The notes under the pieces were generated by a model, which saw only the letters and a list, made by a program, of their open reading frames with translations, was not told the DNA's origin and ran no database searches. Shown here piece after piece: positions 19,889-27,469 of a stretch of 64,000 nt of DNA. This DNA is from Desulfuribacillus alkaliarsenatis (GTDB lineage: Bacteria > Bacillota > Bacilli > Desulfuribacillales > Desulfuribacillaceae). The stretch lies in contig NZ_MIJE01000001.1 of the NCBI RefSeq assembly GCF_001730225.1, positions 558,001-622,000 of the forward strand, in the 5' to 3' direction. A program made the position numbers and the translations under genes. Numbering within the stretch: the first letter of the stretch is position 1; the number at the start of each line of letters is the position of its first letter.

Positions 19889-20208
19889 ATGCAATGCTTA
19901 ACTTTCTAGGATTAGCAAACAGAGCTAGAAAAGTAATTAGTGGAGAAGAAACAGTTATCAAGAGAATTCAAAGGAACGGCGTTGAATTACTAATTATAGC
20001 AGAAGACACATCAGAACAAACAAAGAAAATGTTTATCGATAAATGTAGTTATTACAATGTGAAATATAAAGTGCTTTTTTCAAAGGCTTGTCTTGGTAAC
20101 GCTATCGGAAAAAGCCCAAGAAGTGCTTGTGCAATTACTGACAAAGGTTTTGCAAAAAAACTACTGTCAATGATTGAGGAAAATTACGGAGGTGGTGCCC
20201 ATGAGTAA
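19885..20208 (+). CDS. ylxQ: YlxQ, L7Ae/L30e-family RNA-binding protein
   Basis: A 107-residue protein of the L7Ae/L30e/S12e ribosomal-protein fold, which binds kink-turn RNA. Seen: [23 protein letters not shown] at the N-terminus, [16 protein letters not shown], and a Gly-rich [21 protein letters not shown] toward the C-terminus. It lies between ylxR and infB, as in Bacillus. Its ATG overlaps the ylxR stop and its 3' end overlaps infB by 8 bases. Confidence 0.92.
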   Translation: MNAMLNFLGLANRARKVISGEETVIKRIQRNGVELLIIAEDTSEQTKKMFIDKCSYYNVKYKVLFSKACLGNAIGKSPRSACAITDKGFAKKLLSMIEENYGGGAHE

Positions 20209-22645
20209 AATTCGAATTTATGAATATGCAAAAGAAGTAAACATGAGTTCAAAAGAGATTATTGAAATCATGAAGCGTCTTAATAAAACAGTAGGTAATC
20301 ATATGAGTATCATAGATAAGTCGGATATTAATGACATCGAAAACTATATGAAGCAACTAAAATCAAAGACTGCGTCAAAGCAAACTGACAAAAAATCAGC
20401 ATCAGCTGGACATAAGAAGCCAGCACACAACGATACGGCTAATAATACAGCACAAAATAGACAATCTAGTACAAATAACGATACAAGAACGTCGAATAAT
20501 CAAAGACGTGATTATAGTCAGCAAAAAACATCACAAAATAGATCGCATAATACAACACAGAATAGATCACAAAACACAGCGCAAAGCACAACACATAATA
20601 GATCACAGAATGCAACACATAATAGAGCACAAAACACAACACAGAACAGACCACAGAATACATCGCAGCAAACAAATAAAAGACATAGCGAAAAGCCGAA
20701 GACGACAGAAGCTGTGAAAGACTCAAGAACATATAATAAGCCAAATGAATCGTTAAAGGAAAAGCCGTCAAAAAAGACGGATCGTTTTAGCGACACTAGG
20801 GATATTAATGGAATTCGCAAAAACAAATCAAAAAGACATAATAAAGGCAAACAAGCACAACCTAAAAAAGTAAACACGGAACCACCAAAAACACCAGCAA
20901 AGATTACATACAAGGGTGATATGACTGTTGGTGATTTAGCAAAAGCACTTAAAAAAGAACCATCAGAAATTATTAAAAAACTCATGTTTTTAGGTGTTAT
21001 GGCAACAATAAATCAAGAGTTAGACTTAGAGACAATTACCTTAATATGTGAGGAATATGGTGTTGCTGTTGAAGAAAAGATAGAACTGCCTTTAGAGGAG
21101 TTTGAGACAATTACTGAGTTAGATGAAGAAAAGGATTTAAAGATACGCCCACCAGTTGTAACAATAATGGGTCACGTAGACCATGGTAAGACAACATTAT
21201 TAGATACAATTCGTCATACAAAGGTTACTGAAGGTGAAGCGGGTGGTATTACTCAACATATCGGTGCTTATCAGGTTAGAGTAAATGATAAGAAGATTTC
21301 CTTCTTAGATACACCAGGCCATGCAGCCTTTACAAGCATGAGGGCTAGAGGGGCAAAAATTACAGACATAACTATTCTTGTAGTTGCTGCTGATGATGGA
21401 GTTATGCCACAGACAGTGGAAGCAATTAATCACGCTAAAGCTGCGGGAGTTCCAATTATTGTAGCTGTTAATAAAATTGATAAGCCTGATGCAAATCCTG
21501 ATCGTGTTAAACAGGAGTTAACAGAATACGAGCTTATTCCTGAGGAATGGGGCGGCTCTACAATTTTTGTTAATATTTCTGCCAAAAACAATCAGGGTAT
21601 CGAAGACTTATTAGAAATGGTCTTACTTGTGGCTGAGGTAGAAGAATTAAAAGCAAATCCAAACAAGCGTGCTCGCGGTACGGTAATTGAATCACAACTG
21701 GATAAAGGCAGAGGGTCCTTAGCAACTGTTTTAGTTCAATCAGGAACACTTAAAATTGGTGATGCAATTATTATAGGAAATGCTTACGGTAGAGTCCGTG
21801 CTATGATTAATGATCAGGGCAAGCGTGTACGTACTGCAGATCCTTCTATGCCTGTGGAGATTACTGGTATGTCTGAGGTGCCTAATGCTGGTGACCAATT
21901 TATTGTTGTAGAAGATGATAAAACTGCTAGGGTCATAGCTGAAAAAAGGCAGATGAAAGAAAGACAAGAGACACTAGGAATATCCAATAAAATAACCTTG
22001 GATGATTTATATAAACAAATTAAAGAAGGTACTGTTAAGGACTTAAATGTTATACTAAAAGCGGATGTACATGGTTCAGTTGAAGCATTAAGGGGAGCAT
22101 TAGAGAAGATTGACATCGAAGGCGTTCAGGTTAAAACAGTCCATACAGGTGTAGGGGCAATTACAGAATCAGATGTAATTTTAGCTTCAGCTTCAAATGC
22201 GATTATTATTGGCTTTAATGTTAGACCACAACCAAATGCTAAGAAAACAGCTGAACATGAGAATGTTGATATTCGTTTACACAGTATAATTTATAAAGCT
22301 ATTGAAGAAATAGAAGCAGCGTTAAAAGGTCTACTAGATCCAGAGTATAAGGAAGTAGTCTTAGGTCACGCAGAAGTACGCCAAATAATTAAGGTATCAA
22401 AAGTAGGTAGCATTGCTGGCTCGTATGTCTTAGATGGTAAAATCATTAGAGATAAAAAAGCAAGGGTAATTAGAGATGGAATAGTTATCTTCGAGGGCGA
22501 AATGAGTTCATTAAAACGCTTTAAGGACGATGTTAAAGAAGTAAACACTGGTTATGAATGTGGAATTACAATCGATAAATACAATGACTTCCAAGAAGGA
22601 GACATAATTGAAGTGTTTGATATGCAAAAAGTAGAAAGAGCCTAA
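20201..22645 (+). CDS. infB: Translation initiation factor IF-2
   Basis: GTPase that brings initiator tRNA to the ribosome. Seen: N-terminal IF2 domain ([24 protein letters not shown]), a long basic disordered linker (about 50-235) with short tandem repeats of the kind QNRSQNTT, a second IF2N domain ([25 protein letters not shown]), then the G domain with [24 protein letters not shown] and NKIDKP, and domains II-IV. The ATG at 20201 follows GGAGGTGG; a TTG-type start 27 bases upstream is less likely. Length 814. Confidence 0.97.
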   Translation: MSKIRIYEYAKEVNMSSKEIIEIMKRLNKTVGNHMSIIDKSDINDIENYMKQLKSKTASKQTDKKSASAGHKKPAHNDTANNTAQNRQSSTNNDTRTSNNQRRDYSQQKTSQNRSHNTTQNRSQNTAQSTTHNRSQNATHNRAQNTTQNRPQNTSQQTNKRHSEKPKTTEAVKDSRTYNKPNESLKEKPSKKTDRFSDTRDINGIRKNKSKRHNKGKQAQPKKVNTEPPKTPAKITYKGDMTVGDLAKALKKEPSEIIKKLMFLGVMATINQELDLETITLICEEYGVAVEEKIELPLEEFETITELDEEKDLKIRPPVVTIMGHVDHGKTTLLDTIRHTKVTEGEAGGITQHIGAYQVRVNDKKISFLDTPGHAAFTSMRARGAKITDITILVVAADDGVMPQTVEAINHAKAAGVPIIVAVNKIDKPDANPDRVKQELTEYELIPEEWGGSTIFVNISAKNNQGIEDLLEMVLLVAEVEELKANPNKRARGTVIESQLDKGRGSLATVLVQSGTLKIGDAIIIGNAYGRVRAMINDQGKRVRTADPSMPVEITGMSEVPNAGDQFIVVEDDKTARVIAEKRQMKERQETLGISNKITLDDLYKQIKEGTVKDLNVILKADVHGSVEALRGALEKIDIEGVQVKTVHTGVGAITESDVILASASNAIIIGFNVRPQPNAKKTAEHENVDIRLHSIIYKAIEEIEAALKGLLDPEYKEVVLGHAEVRQIIKVSKVGSIAGSYVLDGKIIRDKKARVIRDGIVIFEGEMSSLKRFKDDVKEVNTGYECGITIDKYNDFQEGDIIEVFDMQKVERA

Positions 22646-22661
22646 TTTAGAGGTGATAATC

Positions 22662-23021
22662 ATGGCTAATGTGCGAGTTCACAGAGTAGCAGAACAAATA
22701 AAAAAAGAAGTTTCGCAACTGATTCAAAATGAAATAAAGGATCCTCGGATAGGGTTTATTACTGTTACTGATGTAGAAGTTACTGGTGATTTACAGCAGG
22801 CAACAATTTTCATATCAATATTAGGTAATGACTCTCAAAAACAGGACTCCCTTGATGGTCTAAAAAAAGCTCAAGGATTTATCCGTAGGGAGCTGGGTAG
22901 GCGAATTCGGTTAAGACATACACCAGAGATAGTATTCTCGTTTGATAGCTCTATTGAGTATGGTAATAAAATTGAGAGAATTCTATCGGACATCAAGACG
23001 GATATTTTGAATGAGGATTAA
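22662..23021 (+). CDS. rbfA: Ribosome-binding factor A
   Basis: Cold-shock-related 30S assembly factor with a KH-like fold. The 119-residue product has the family blocks RVAEQIKKEVSQLIQNEIKDPRIGFITVTDVEVTGDL (in two adjoining segments) and LRHTPEIVFSFDSSIEYGNKI. AGAGGTGAT precedes the ATG. In B. subtilis a small gene (ylxP) lies between infB and rbfA; it is absent here. Confidence 0.96.
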   Translation: MANVRVHRVAEQIKKEVSQLIQNEIKDPRIGFITVTDVEVTGDLQQATIFISILGNDSQKQDSLDGLKKAQGFIRRELGRRIRLRHTPEIVFSFDSSIEYGNKIERILSDIKTDILNED

Positions 23022-23026
23022 TAGCT

Positions 23027-23998
23027 ATGGCGATTGATCCAAAACGATACGATGAATGTGTTAACTTCATAAAAGATAATAACAACTATTTAATTGTCAC
23101 TCATGTAAACCCTGACGGCGACACAATCGGTGGGGCACTAGCAATGGCTCATATGTTGGAGGGATTACACAAGAAATTTCAGATTGTCAATGAAGATAGA
23201 ATTCCCAATAAATATCTTTTTCTACCGATGGCTGACGAGATTAGAATGCCTGCTGAATTAGAAGAGACGATTGATGTTGTAATCACAGTAGATTGTGCAG
23301 ATTACAAACGTATCGGAACCAGTTTGATAAGCAGGCTTTCTCAGTTGAGCATACCCATAATTAATATTGATCATCATCCTACAAACGATGAGTATGGGTC
23401 GATTAATATAATTGATGAAGATGCAGCTTCTACCACTTATGTTATATACAATATGTGCAAGATGACAGGCATCGATATAACCTATAATATGGCAATCAAT
23501 CTATACACAGGATTGATGACAGATACAGGTTCTTTTAAATATTCGAACACATCAGCAGATGTACATCGTGTCGCTTCGGAGCTAATTGATATTGGCATTG
23601 ACGTTTATGAAGTGGCTGAAAAAGTTTTTGAAACTAATACTTTAGATAATTTATTGGTACTTAAGAATTCCCTAGCAACATTAACAGTAGATGAAACAGG
23701 GAAGATTGCTAGTATAGAGATTGTAACGGATGAAATCTCTCAATCTCAAGTATTAGAGAGTGAAGGACTAGTAAACTATCCAAGAAGCATAGAGGGCGTA
23801 GAAGTAGCAGTTTCATTCAAAAAGATTGAACAAGATAAAGTAAAAGTCGGTCTGCGATCAAAAAAATATGTGGATGTTAGTGTTATTGCACAGATTTTTA
23901 ATGGCGGAGGTCACAAACGAGCTTCGGGCTGTACAATTATGGATTCAATTGAAAATGTAAAAAAGACTGTGTTTAACGAGATAAAAAAATACGTATAA
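23027..23998 (+). CDS. nrnA: DHH-family phosphoesterase, NrnA-like oligoribonuclease / pAp phosphatase
   Basis: Degrades very short RNA oligonucleotides and 3'-phosphoadenosine-5'-phosphate. The DHH domain has the metal motifs VTHVNPDGDTIGGALAMA (about residue 25-42), TVDCADYKR and the namesake IDHHPTNDEYG. The C-terminal DHHA1 domain has FNGGGHKRASGCTI. Length 323. NrnA genes often lie between rbfA and truB in Bacillota outside Bacillus, as here. The start is 5 bases after rbfA with only a weak site. Confidence 0.93.
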   Translation: MAIDPKRYDECVNFIKDNNNYLIVTHVNPDGDTIGGALAMAHMLEGLHKKFQIVNEDRIPNKYLFLPMADEIRMPAELEETIDVVITVDCADYKRIGTSLISRLSQLSIPIINIDHHPTNDEYGSINIIDEDAASTTYVIYNMCKMTGIDITYNMAINLYTGLMTDTGSFKYSNTSADVHRVASELIDIGIDVYEVAEKVFETNTLDNLLVLKNSLATLTVDETGKIASIEIVTDEISQSQVLESEGLVNYPRSIEGVEVAVSFKKIEQDKVKVGLRSKKYVDVSVIAQIFNGGGHKRASGCTIMDSIENVKKTVFNEIKKYV

Positions 23999-24010
23999 TC
24001 GGGAGTTAAA

Positions 24011-24976
24011 ATGAAGCTTCATGGTTTTGTAAATGTAAATAAGCCAACGGATATGACATCTCATGATGTTGTTGCGATTCTTAGGAAAGTCCTTTCAACT
24101 AAAAAAATCGGTCATACTGGAACTCTTGATCCTCAGGTGACAGGTGTGTTACCTATTGCTATAGGCCAAGCAACCAAACTAACTGACCTAATTATGGACG
24201 GAGCAAAGACATATGAAGGGAAACTGGTACTAGGAATTAGCACCACAACTGAAGATCTTACGGGAGAGCTATTAGACAATGTTACAAATGCAGCAATTCC
24301 TTCCGTAGATGCTTTGGAACGAGTATTCAATCAGCTTACTGGCGACATTGGACAAGTTCCGCCTATGTATTCAGCAGTTAAAATCAAGGGAAAAAAACTT
24401 TATGAATTGGCTCGTAAAGGAATTGAAATCGAACGCTTAGAGAGAATGATAACTATCTATTCCTTTGAAATACTCGATATAACAACGACAATGATTAATG
24501 ACATAAGCTATCCATTGATTTCTTTTCGAGTTACGTGTTCAAAAGGCACGTATGTACGTACGTTATGTGTGCAAGTTGGAGAATTAATTGGCTTACCAGC
24601 ATGTATGCATTCATTAGTCAGAACTAAGTCAGCTGAGTTTACTATTAAAGATAGCATTACACTGGAAGCAATAAAAGAATTTGCAGCCAAGAAGTGCTAT
24701 CGTGAATTTTTAATTCCTATCGATCGCCCACTTTTGCGCCTGCCAGCAATTCATTTAACAAGTGATTGGACAAAGAAAGTTTTAAATGGCATGCGCTATG
24801 TGGCGAATCTGAGAAGCTATCCTTTTGAACAACAACAATTAAAAGTCAATCAGCTATTTCGTGTTTATGACGATTGTGGTACTTTCTTTGCTCTCTATAA
24901 ATTAATAGAAATAAATGATGAGAATGCTGTATGGAAAGCTGAGAAAGTATTTAAAGAGGTGATTGAAAATGAGTGA
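24011..24976 (+). CDS. truB: tRNA pseudouridine-55 synthase
   Basis: Makes pseudouridine at position 55 in the T loop of tRNA. Catalytic motif KIGHTGTLDPQVTGVLPIAIGQATKL holds the nucleophilic Asp near residue 40. Also seen are GQVPPMYSAVKIKGKKLYELARKG and CSKGTYVRTLC. A C-terminal extension of about 60 residues follows the catalytic domain, as in Gram-positive TruB. CGGGAG precedes the ATG, and the 3' end overlaps ribF by 8 bases. Confidence 0.97.
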   Translation: MKLHGFVNVNKPTDMTSHDVVAILRKVLSTKKIGHTGTLDPQVTGVLPIAIGQATKLTDLIMDGAKTYEGKLVLGISTTTEDLTGELLDNVTNAAIPSVDALERVFNQLTGDIGQVPPMYSAVKIKGKKLYELARKGIEIERLERMITIYSFEILDITTTMINDISYPLISFRVTCSKGTYVRTLCVQVGELIGLPACMHSLVRTKSAEFTIKDSITLEAIKEFAAKKCYREFLIPIDRPLLRLPAIHLTSDWTKKVLNGMRYVANLRSYPFEQQQLKVNQLFRVYDDCGTFFALYKLIEINDENAVWKAEKVFKEVIENE

Positions 24977-25916
24977 CACCCAGATAGTTCGTATTAATTC
25001 TGAATCCGTAGATTCGATTGCTACAAAAACTTGCCTAGCATTAGGAAATTTTGACGGTGTACATATCGGCCATCAAAAATTAATTCAAGAGGCAAAAAAT
25101 ATCTCGGTAAAAAAGCAAGTACCTTGTGCAATGATGACTTTTTATCCCCATCCAAGGTCTGTGGTTATGGATAATAAGGATTATCAAAAATTAATAACTC
25201 CATGGGAAACGAAGAAAGAAATATTAAACTCTTTAGGTGTTGAGATAATATATCTAGTAGGTTTTAATATGGATTTTGCAAGAATAACACCTACTGAATT
25301 CGTTACAAACTATATTCGTCGAGTACAGGCTATTGATGTTGTTGTTGGTGAAGATTTCAAATATGGCAAAGCGGGACAGGGGACAGCAGCGACATTACTA
25401 GAAGACGGAGCGAAGCATGGTTTTGATGTTTTAACAGTTCCCTCTGTTATGTATGGAGACGTGAAAGTATCAAGTAGCTTAATTCGGCAATTGCTACTAG
25501 CAGGCAACATGAAAGAAACGAAACATTTATTGAACCGAGATCTTCAGATTCGTGGACATATCATTGATGGCGAAAAACGTGGAAGAACACTAGGATTTCC
25601 AACAGCCAACATTAGCTTATCGGATGACTATCTTTTACCGAAGTACGGTGTTTATTCAGTCAAAGTGATATACAACGATAAAGCATTTTTGGGTGTTCTC
25701 AATATTGGTTGCAAACCAACTTTTCACAAGAATAAGCAAGAATCATCTGTTGAAGTTCATATATTGGATTTTGACGAGGATATATACGGAAAACATGTAT
25801 CAATTGAGTTTATGGAATACATACGCGAAGAAAGGCGATTTGATTCTAAAGAACAATTAATTGAGCAGATTAACACAGATATTCAACAAGCACGTAACAT
25901 CTACAAAAAACTTTAG
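24969..25916 (+). CDS. ribF: Bifunctional riboflavin kinase / FAD synthetase
   Basis: Makes FMN from riboflavin and then FAD. The N-terminal FAD synthetase domain (about 1-185) has the nucleotidyltransferase motif LGNFDGVHIGHQKLI and VVGEDFKYGKAGQG. The C-terminal riboflavin kinase domain (about 190-315) has GRTLGFPTANI. The ATG at 24969 follows AGAGGTG by 8 bases; an upstream TTG at 24963 is less likely. FAD is the substrate of the flavin transferase encoded next, so RibF feeds the adjoining electron-transfer cluster, though it is also a housekeeping enzyme in this position. Confidence 0.97.
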   Translation: MSDTQIVRINSESVDSIATKTCLALGNFDGVHIGHQKLIQEAKNISVKKQVPCAMMTFYPHPRSVVMDNKDYQKLITPWETKKEILNSLGVEIIYLVGFNMDFARITPTEFVTNYIRRVQAIDVVVGEDFKYGKAGQGTAATLLEDGAKHGFDVLTVPSVMYGDVKVSSSLIRQLLLAGNMKETKHLLNRDLQIRGHIIDGEKRGRTLGFPTANISLSDDYLLPKYGVYSVKVIYNDKAFLGVLNIGCKPTFHKNKQESSVEVHILDFDEDIYGKHVSIEFMEYIREERRFDSKEQLIEQINTDIQQARNIYKKL

Positions 25917-25921
25917 TGCTA

Positions 25922-25951
25922 TTTTCAAATTATTGTATGGTATGTTATAAT
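25922..25951 (+). promoter_or_regulatory. Extended -10 promoter upstream of apbE/fmnB
   Basis: TGT directly before TATAAT (25946-25951) gives a strong extended -10; the -35 (TTTTCA, 18-base spacer) is weak. It would start the apbE-like gene independently of the ribF operon. Confidence 0.6.
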
Positions 25952-25975
25952 TACCGTCGATTCTAGGTGTATCGT

Positions 25976-26018
25976 AATCCCTCATGTATTTGGGGGTATT
26001 TTATGTTCAAGAGGGATT
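25976..26018 (+). promoter_or_regulatory. 8-bp inverted repeat in the apbE/fmnB leader
   Basis: AATCCCTC (25976-25983) and GAGGGATT (26011-26018) are exact complements enclosing 27 bases. There is no clean U-tract after it. It lies inside the predicted mRNA leader, between the promoter and the ribosome binding site, so it may be a regulatory hairpin. Confidence 0.45.
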
Positions 26019-26055
26019 AATTATTCCTATGAAACAAAAATCAAGGAGGAGAGGC

Positions 26056-27165
26056 ATGAAGAATGTACGTAATCAATTGCTGTTAGTTCTGCTGAGTATG
26101 GTATTGTTACTATCAGCGTGTAATCCGTCCACAGTAAACCAACCGGACGAAGAGGAACTCCAATATGAAAGATTCCGTGGGAGTTTTTTTGACACTTTTG
26201 ATACAGTAGTGCATATCGTAGGATTTACGGAAACAGAAGAAGAGTTTCAAAAGTATATGGAGCGAATTGAAGAGCGATTTATTGAACTTCATCAATATTT
26301 TGATAAATACAACACATATGAAGGTGTTAATAATATTAAAACAATAAATGATAATGCTGGCACAGAACCGGTTGAAGTTGCTTCTGAGATAATAGACCTT
26401 ATCTTGCTTTCTAAAGAATGGTATAAAGAAGGTGAGAAGAAGTTAAATATTGCAATGGGCTCAGTACTAGAGATTTGGAGCGATTATCGAAAGGAAGGGA
26501 TGCATAATCCTAGGAATGCGGAACTACCACCAATGGAATTATTGTTAGAAGCTGCGGAGCATATGGATATTAATGACGTAATTGTTGATGCGGAAAATAG
26601 TACTGTTTTTTTAGCAGATGAAAAGCTACGTCTTAATGTGGGTGCTGTCGCGAAGGGCTATGCTGCTGAACTGGTAGCCCAAGAGATGAAGAAACTCGGT
26701 TTTAAATCATTCATTATCAATGCAGGTGGTGATGTTCGTGCTGTAGGTGAGCCTTTAGATAGTATTAATAAGTACTGGGCAGTAGGGATTCAAGACCCTG
26801 ATAAGATTTCAATCTTAGCGGCAGAAAATATTTTAGACACAATATACCTTAACGATTTATCAATTGTAACTAGTGGTGATTACGAGAGATACTTTATTGT
26901 TGATGGACAAATTTATCACCACTTAATTAATCCAGATACCTTAATGCCTACCCATCATTACCGAGGAGTCACCATTGTCACTGAAGATGCAGGTGTTGCA
27001 GATTATTTATCAACTGTAGCGTTTTTACTGCCTTTTGAAGAAAGTAAGCAATTCATCGAAAATTATGAAGGTGCAGAAGCATTATGGATATTAGCAGACA
27101 ATAGCATCGAATTCACAATGGGAATGGGAAGTATGCTGAAAAGTCAAGGGGCAACTATTGATTAA
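26056..27165 (+). CDS. apbE: ApbE-family FMN transferase lipoprotein (FmnB-like)
   Basis: Flavin transferase that moves FMN from FAD to a Thr/Ser of exported proteins. The chosen ATG follows AAGGAGGAGAGG; it gives a lipoprotein signal peptide ending LLLSAC with lipid Cys at residue 22, so the mature 348-residue enzyme sits outside the membrane. ApbE motifs are complete: FFDTFDTVVHIVGF, LNVGAVAKGYAAELV, IINAGGDVRAVGEP, VTSGDYERYF and the IYHHLINPDTLMP block, with Asp residues of the metal site in GVADYLSTVAFLL. Next genes encode its likely substrate and electron-transfer partners; it resembles Listeria FmnB in role. An upstream start at 25984 would place 24 residues before the signal peptide and is rejected. 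Confidence 0.93.
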   Translation: MKNVRNQLLLVLLSMVLLLSACNPSTVNQPDEEELQYERFRGSFFDTFDTVVHIVGFTETEEEFQKYMERIEERFIELHQYFDKYNTYEGVNNIKTINDNAGTEPVEVASEIIDLILLSKEWYKEGEKKLNIAMGSVLEIWSDYRKEGMHNPRNAELPPMELLLEAAEHMDINDVIVDAENSTVFLADEKLRLNVGAVAKGYAAELVAQEMKKLGFKSFIINAGGDVRAVGEPLDSINKYWAVGIQDPDKISILAAENILDTIYLNDLSIVTSGDYERYFIVDGQIYHHLINPDTLMPTHHYRGVTIVTEDAGVADYLSTVAFLLPFEESKQFIENYEGAEALWILADNSIEFTMGMGSMLKSQGATID

Positions 27166-27183
27166 AATACAGATTATTTGTAT

Positions 27184-27212
27184 CGTCACATCTTTATGAA
27201 TGTGACGTTTTT
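27184..27212 (+). terminator. Intrinsic terminator after apbE
   Basis: CGTCACAT/ATGTGACG stem with an 8-base loop followed by TTTTTC. Confidence 0.9.
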
Positions 27213-27219
27213 CTTTTTG

Positions 27220-27251
27220 TTTGACATTTTAAATGTTAAAAAAATGTCAAA
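27220..27251 (+). promoter_or_regulatory. Candidate operator upstream of the PplA-like gene
   Basis: Arms TTTGACATTTT (27220-27230) and AAAATGTCAAA (27241-27251) are exact complements around 10 bases. The central part adds a third half-site (AAATGTTAAA), making ACATTTTAAATGT a near-perfect palindrome. It ends just before the predicted -35, a common place for an activator. No T-run follows, so it is not a terminator. Confidence 0.5.
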
Positions 27252-27252
27252 A

Positions 27253-27281
27253 TTGCTTGAAATATATTTTTTAGATATAAA
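27253..27281 (+). promoter_or_regulatory. Promoter of the PplA-like lipoprotein gene
   Basis: TTGCTT (27253-27258), 17-base spacer, TATAAA (27276-27281). It lies in a 304-base gap (27166-27469) that also holds the apbE terminator, the inverted repeat and an AT-rich leader of about 180 bases in which I see no other strong structure. Confidence 0.55.
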
Positions 27282-27469
27282 TAAATGCAATGAAAAGCCT
27301 GAAAAATCAACAAATGTAAAGTAGTAAGAGTGTAAATTTTAAAAAAAGTATATAAAAAAAGTGAAATTATTATGATTTTATAGTTATTTAGGACTATTGA
27401 TTACATTTGTCCCAACAACTAAACTGATTATTGAGCTACATACATTAATCACGAAAGAAGGGGAGAGTT

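Noticed and set aside
20500-20680. CRISPR-like repeat pattern in infB
   Set aside because: Repeats are short, imperfect, in frame and without unique spacers; they encode the disordered linker.
20518-20985. Cys/Phe-rich open frame on the minus strand opposite infB
   Set aside because: It is the mirror of the repetitive IF-2 linker, has no ribosome binding site and no recognisable protein features.
24940-26055. FMN riboswitch upstream of ribF or apbE
   Set aside because: ribF overlaps truB, leaving no leader, and the 139 bases before apbE lack the conserved riboswitch blocks.
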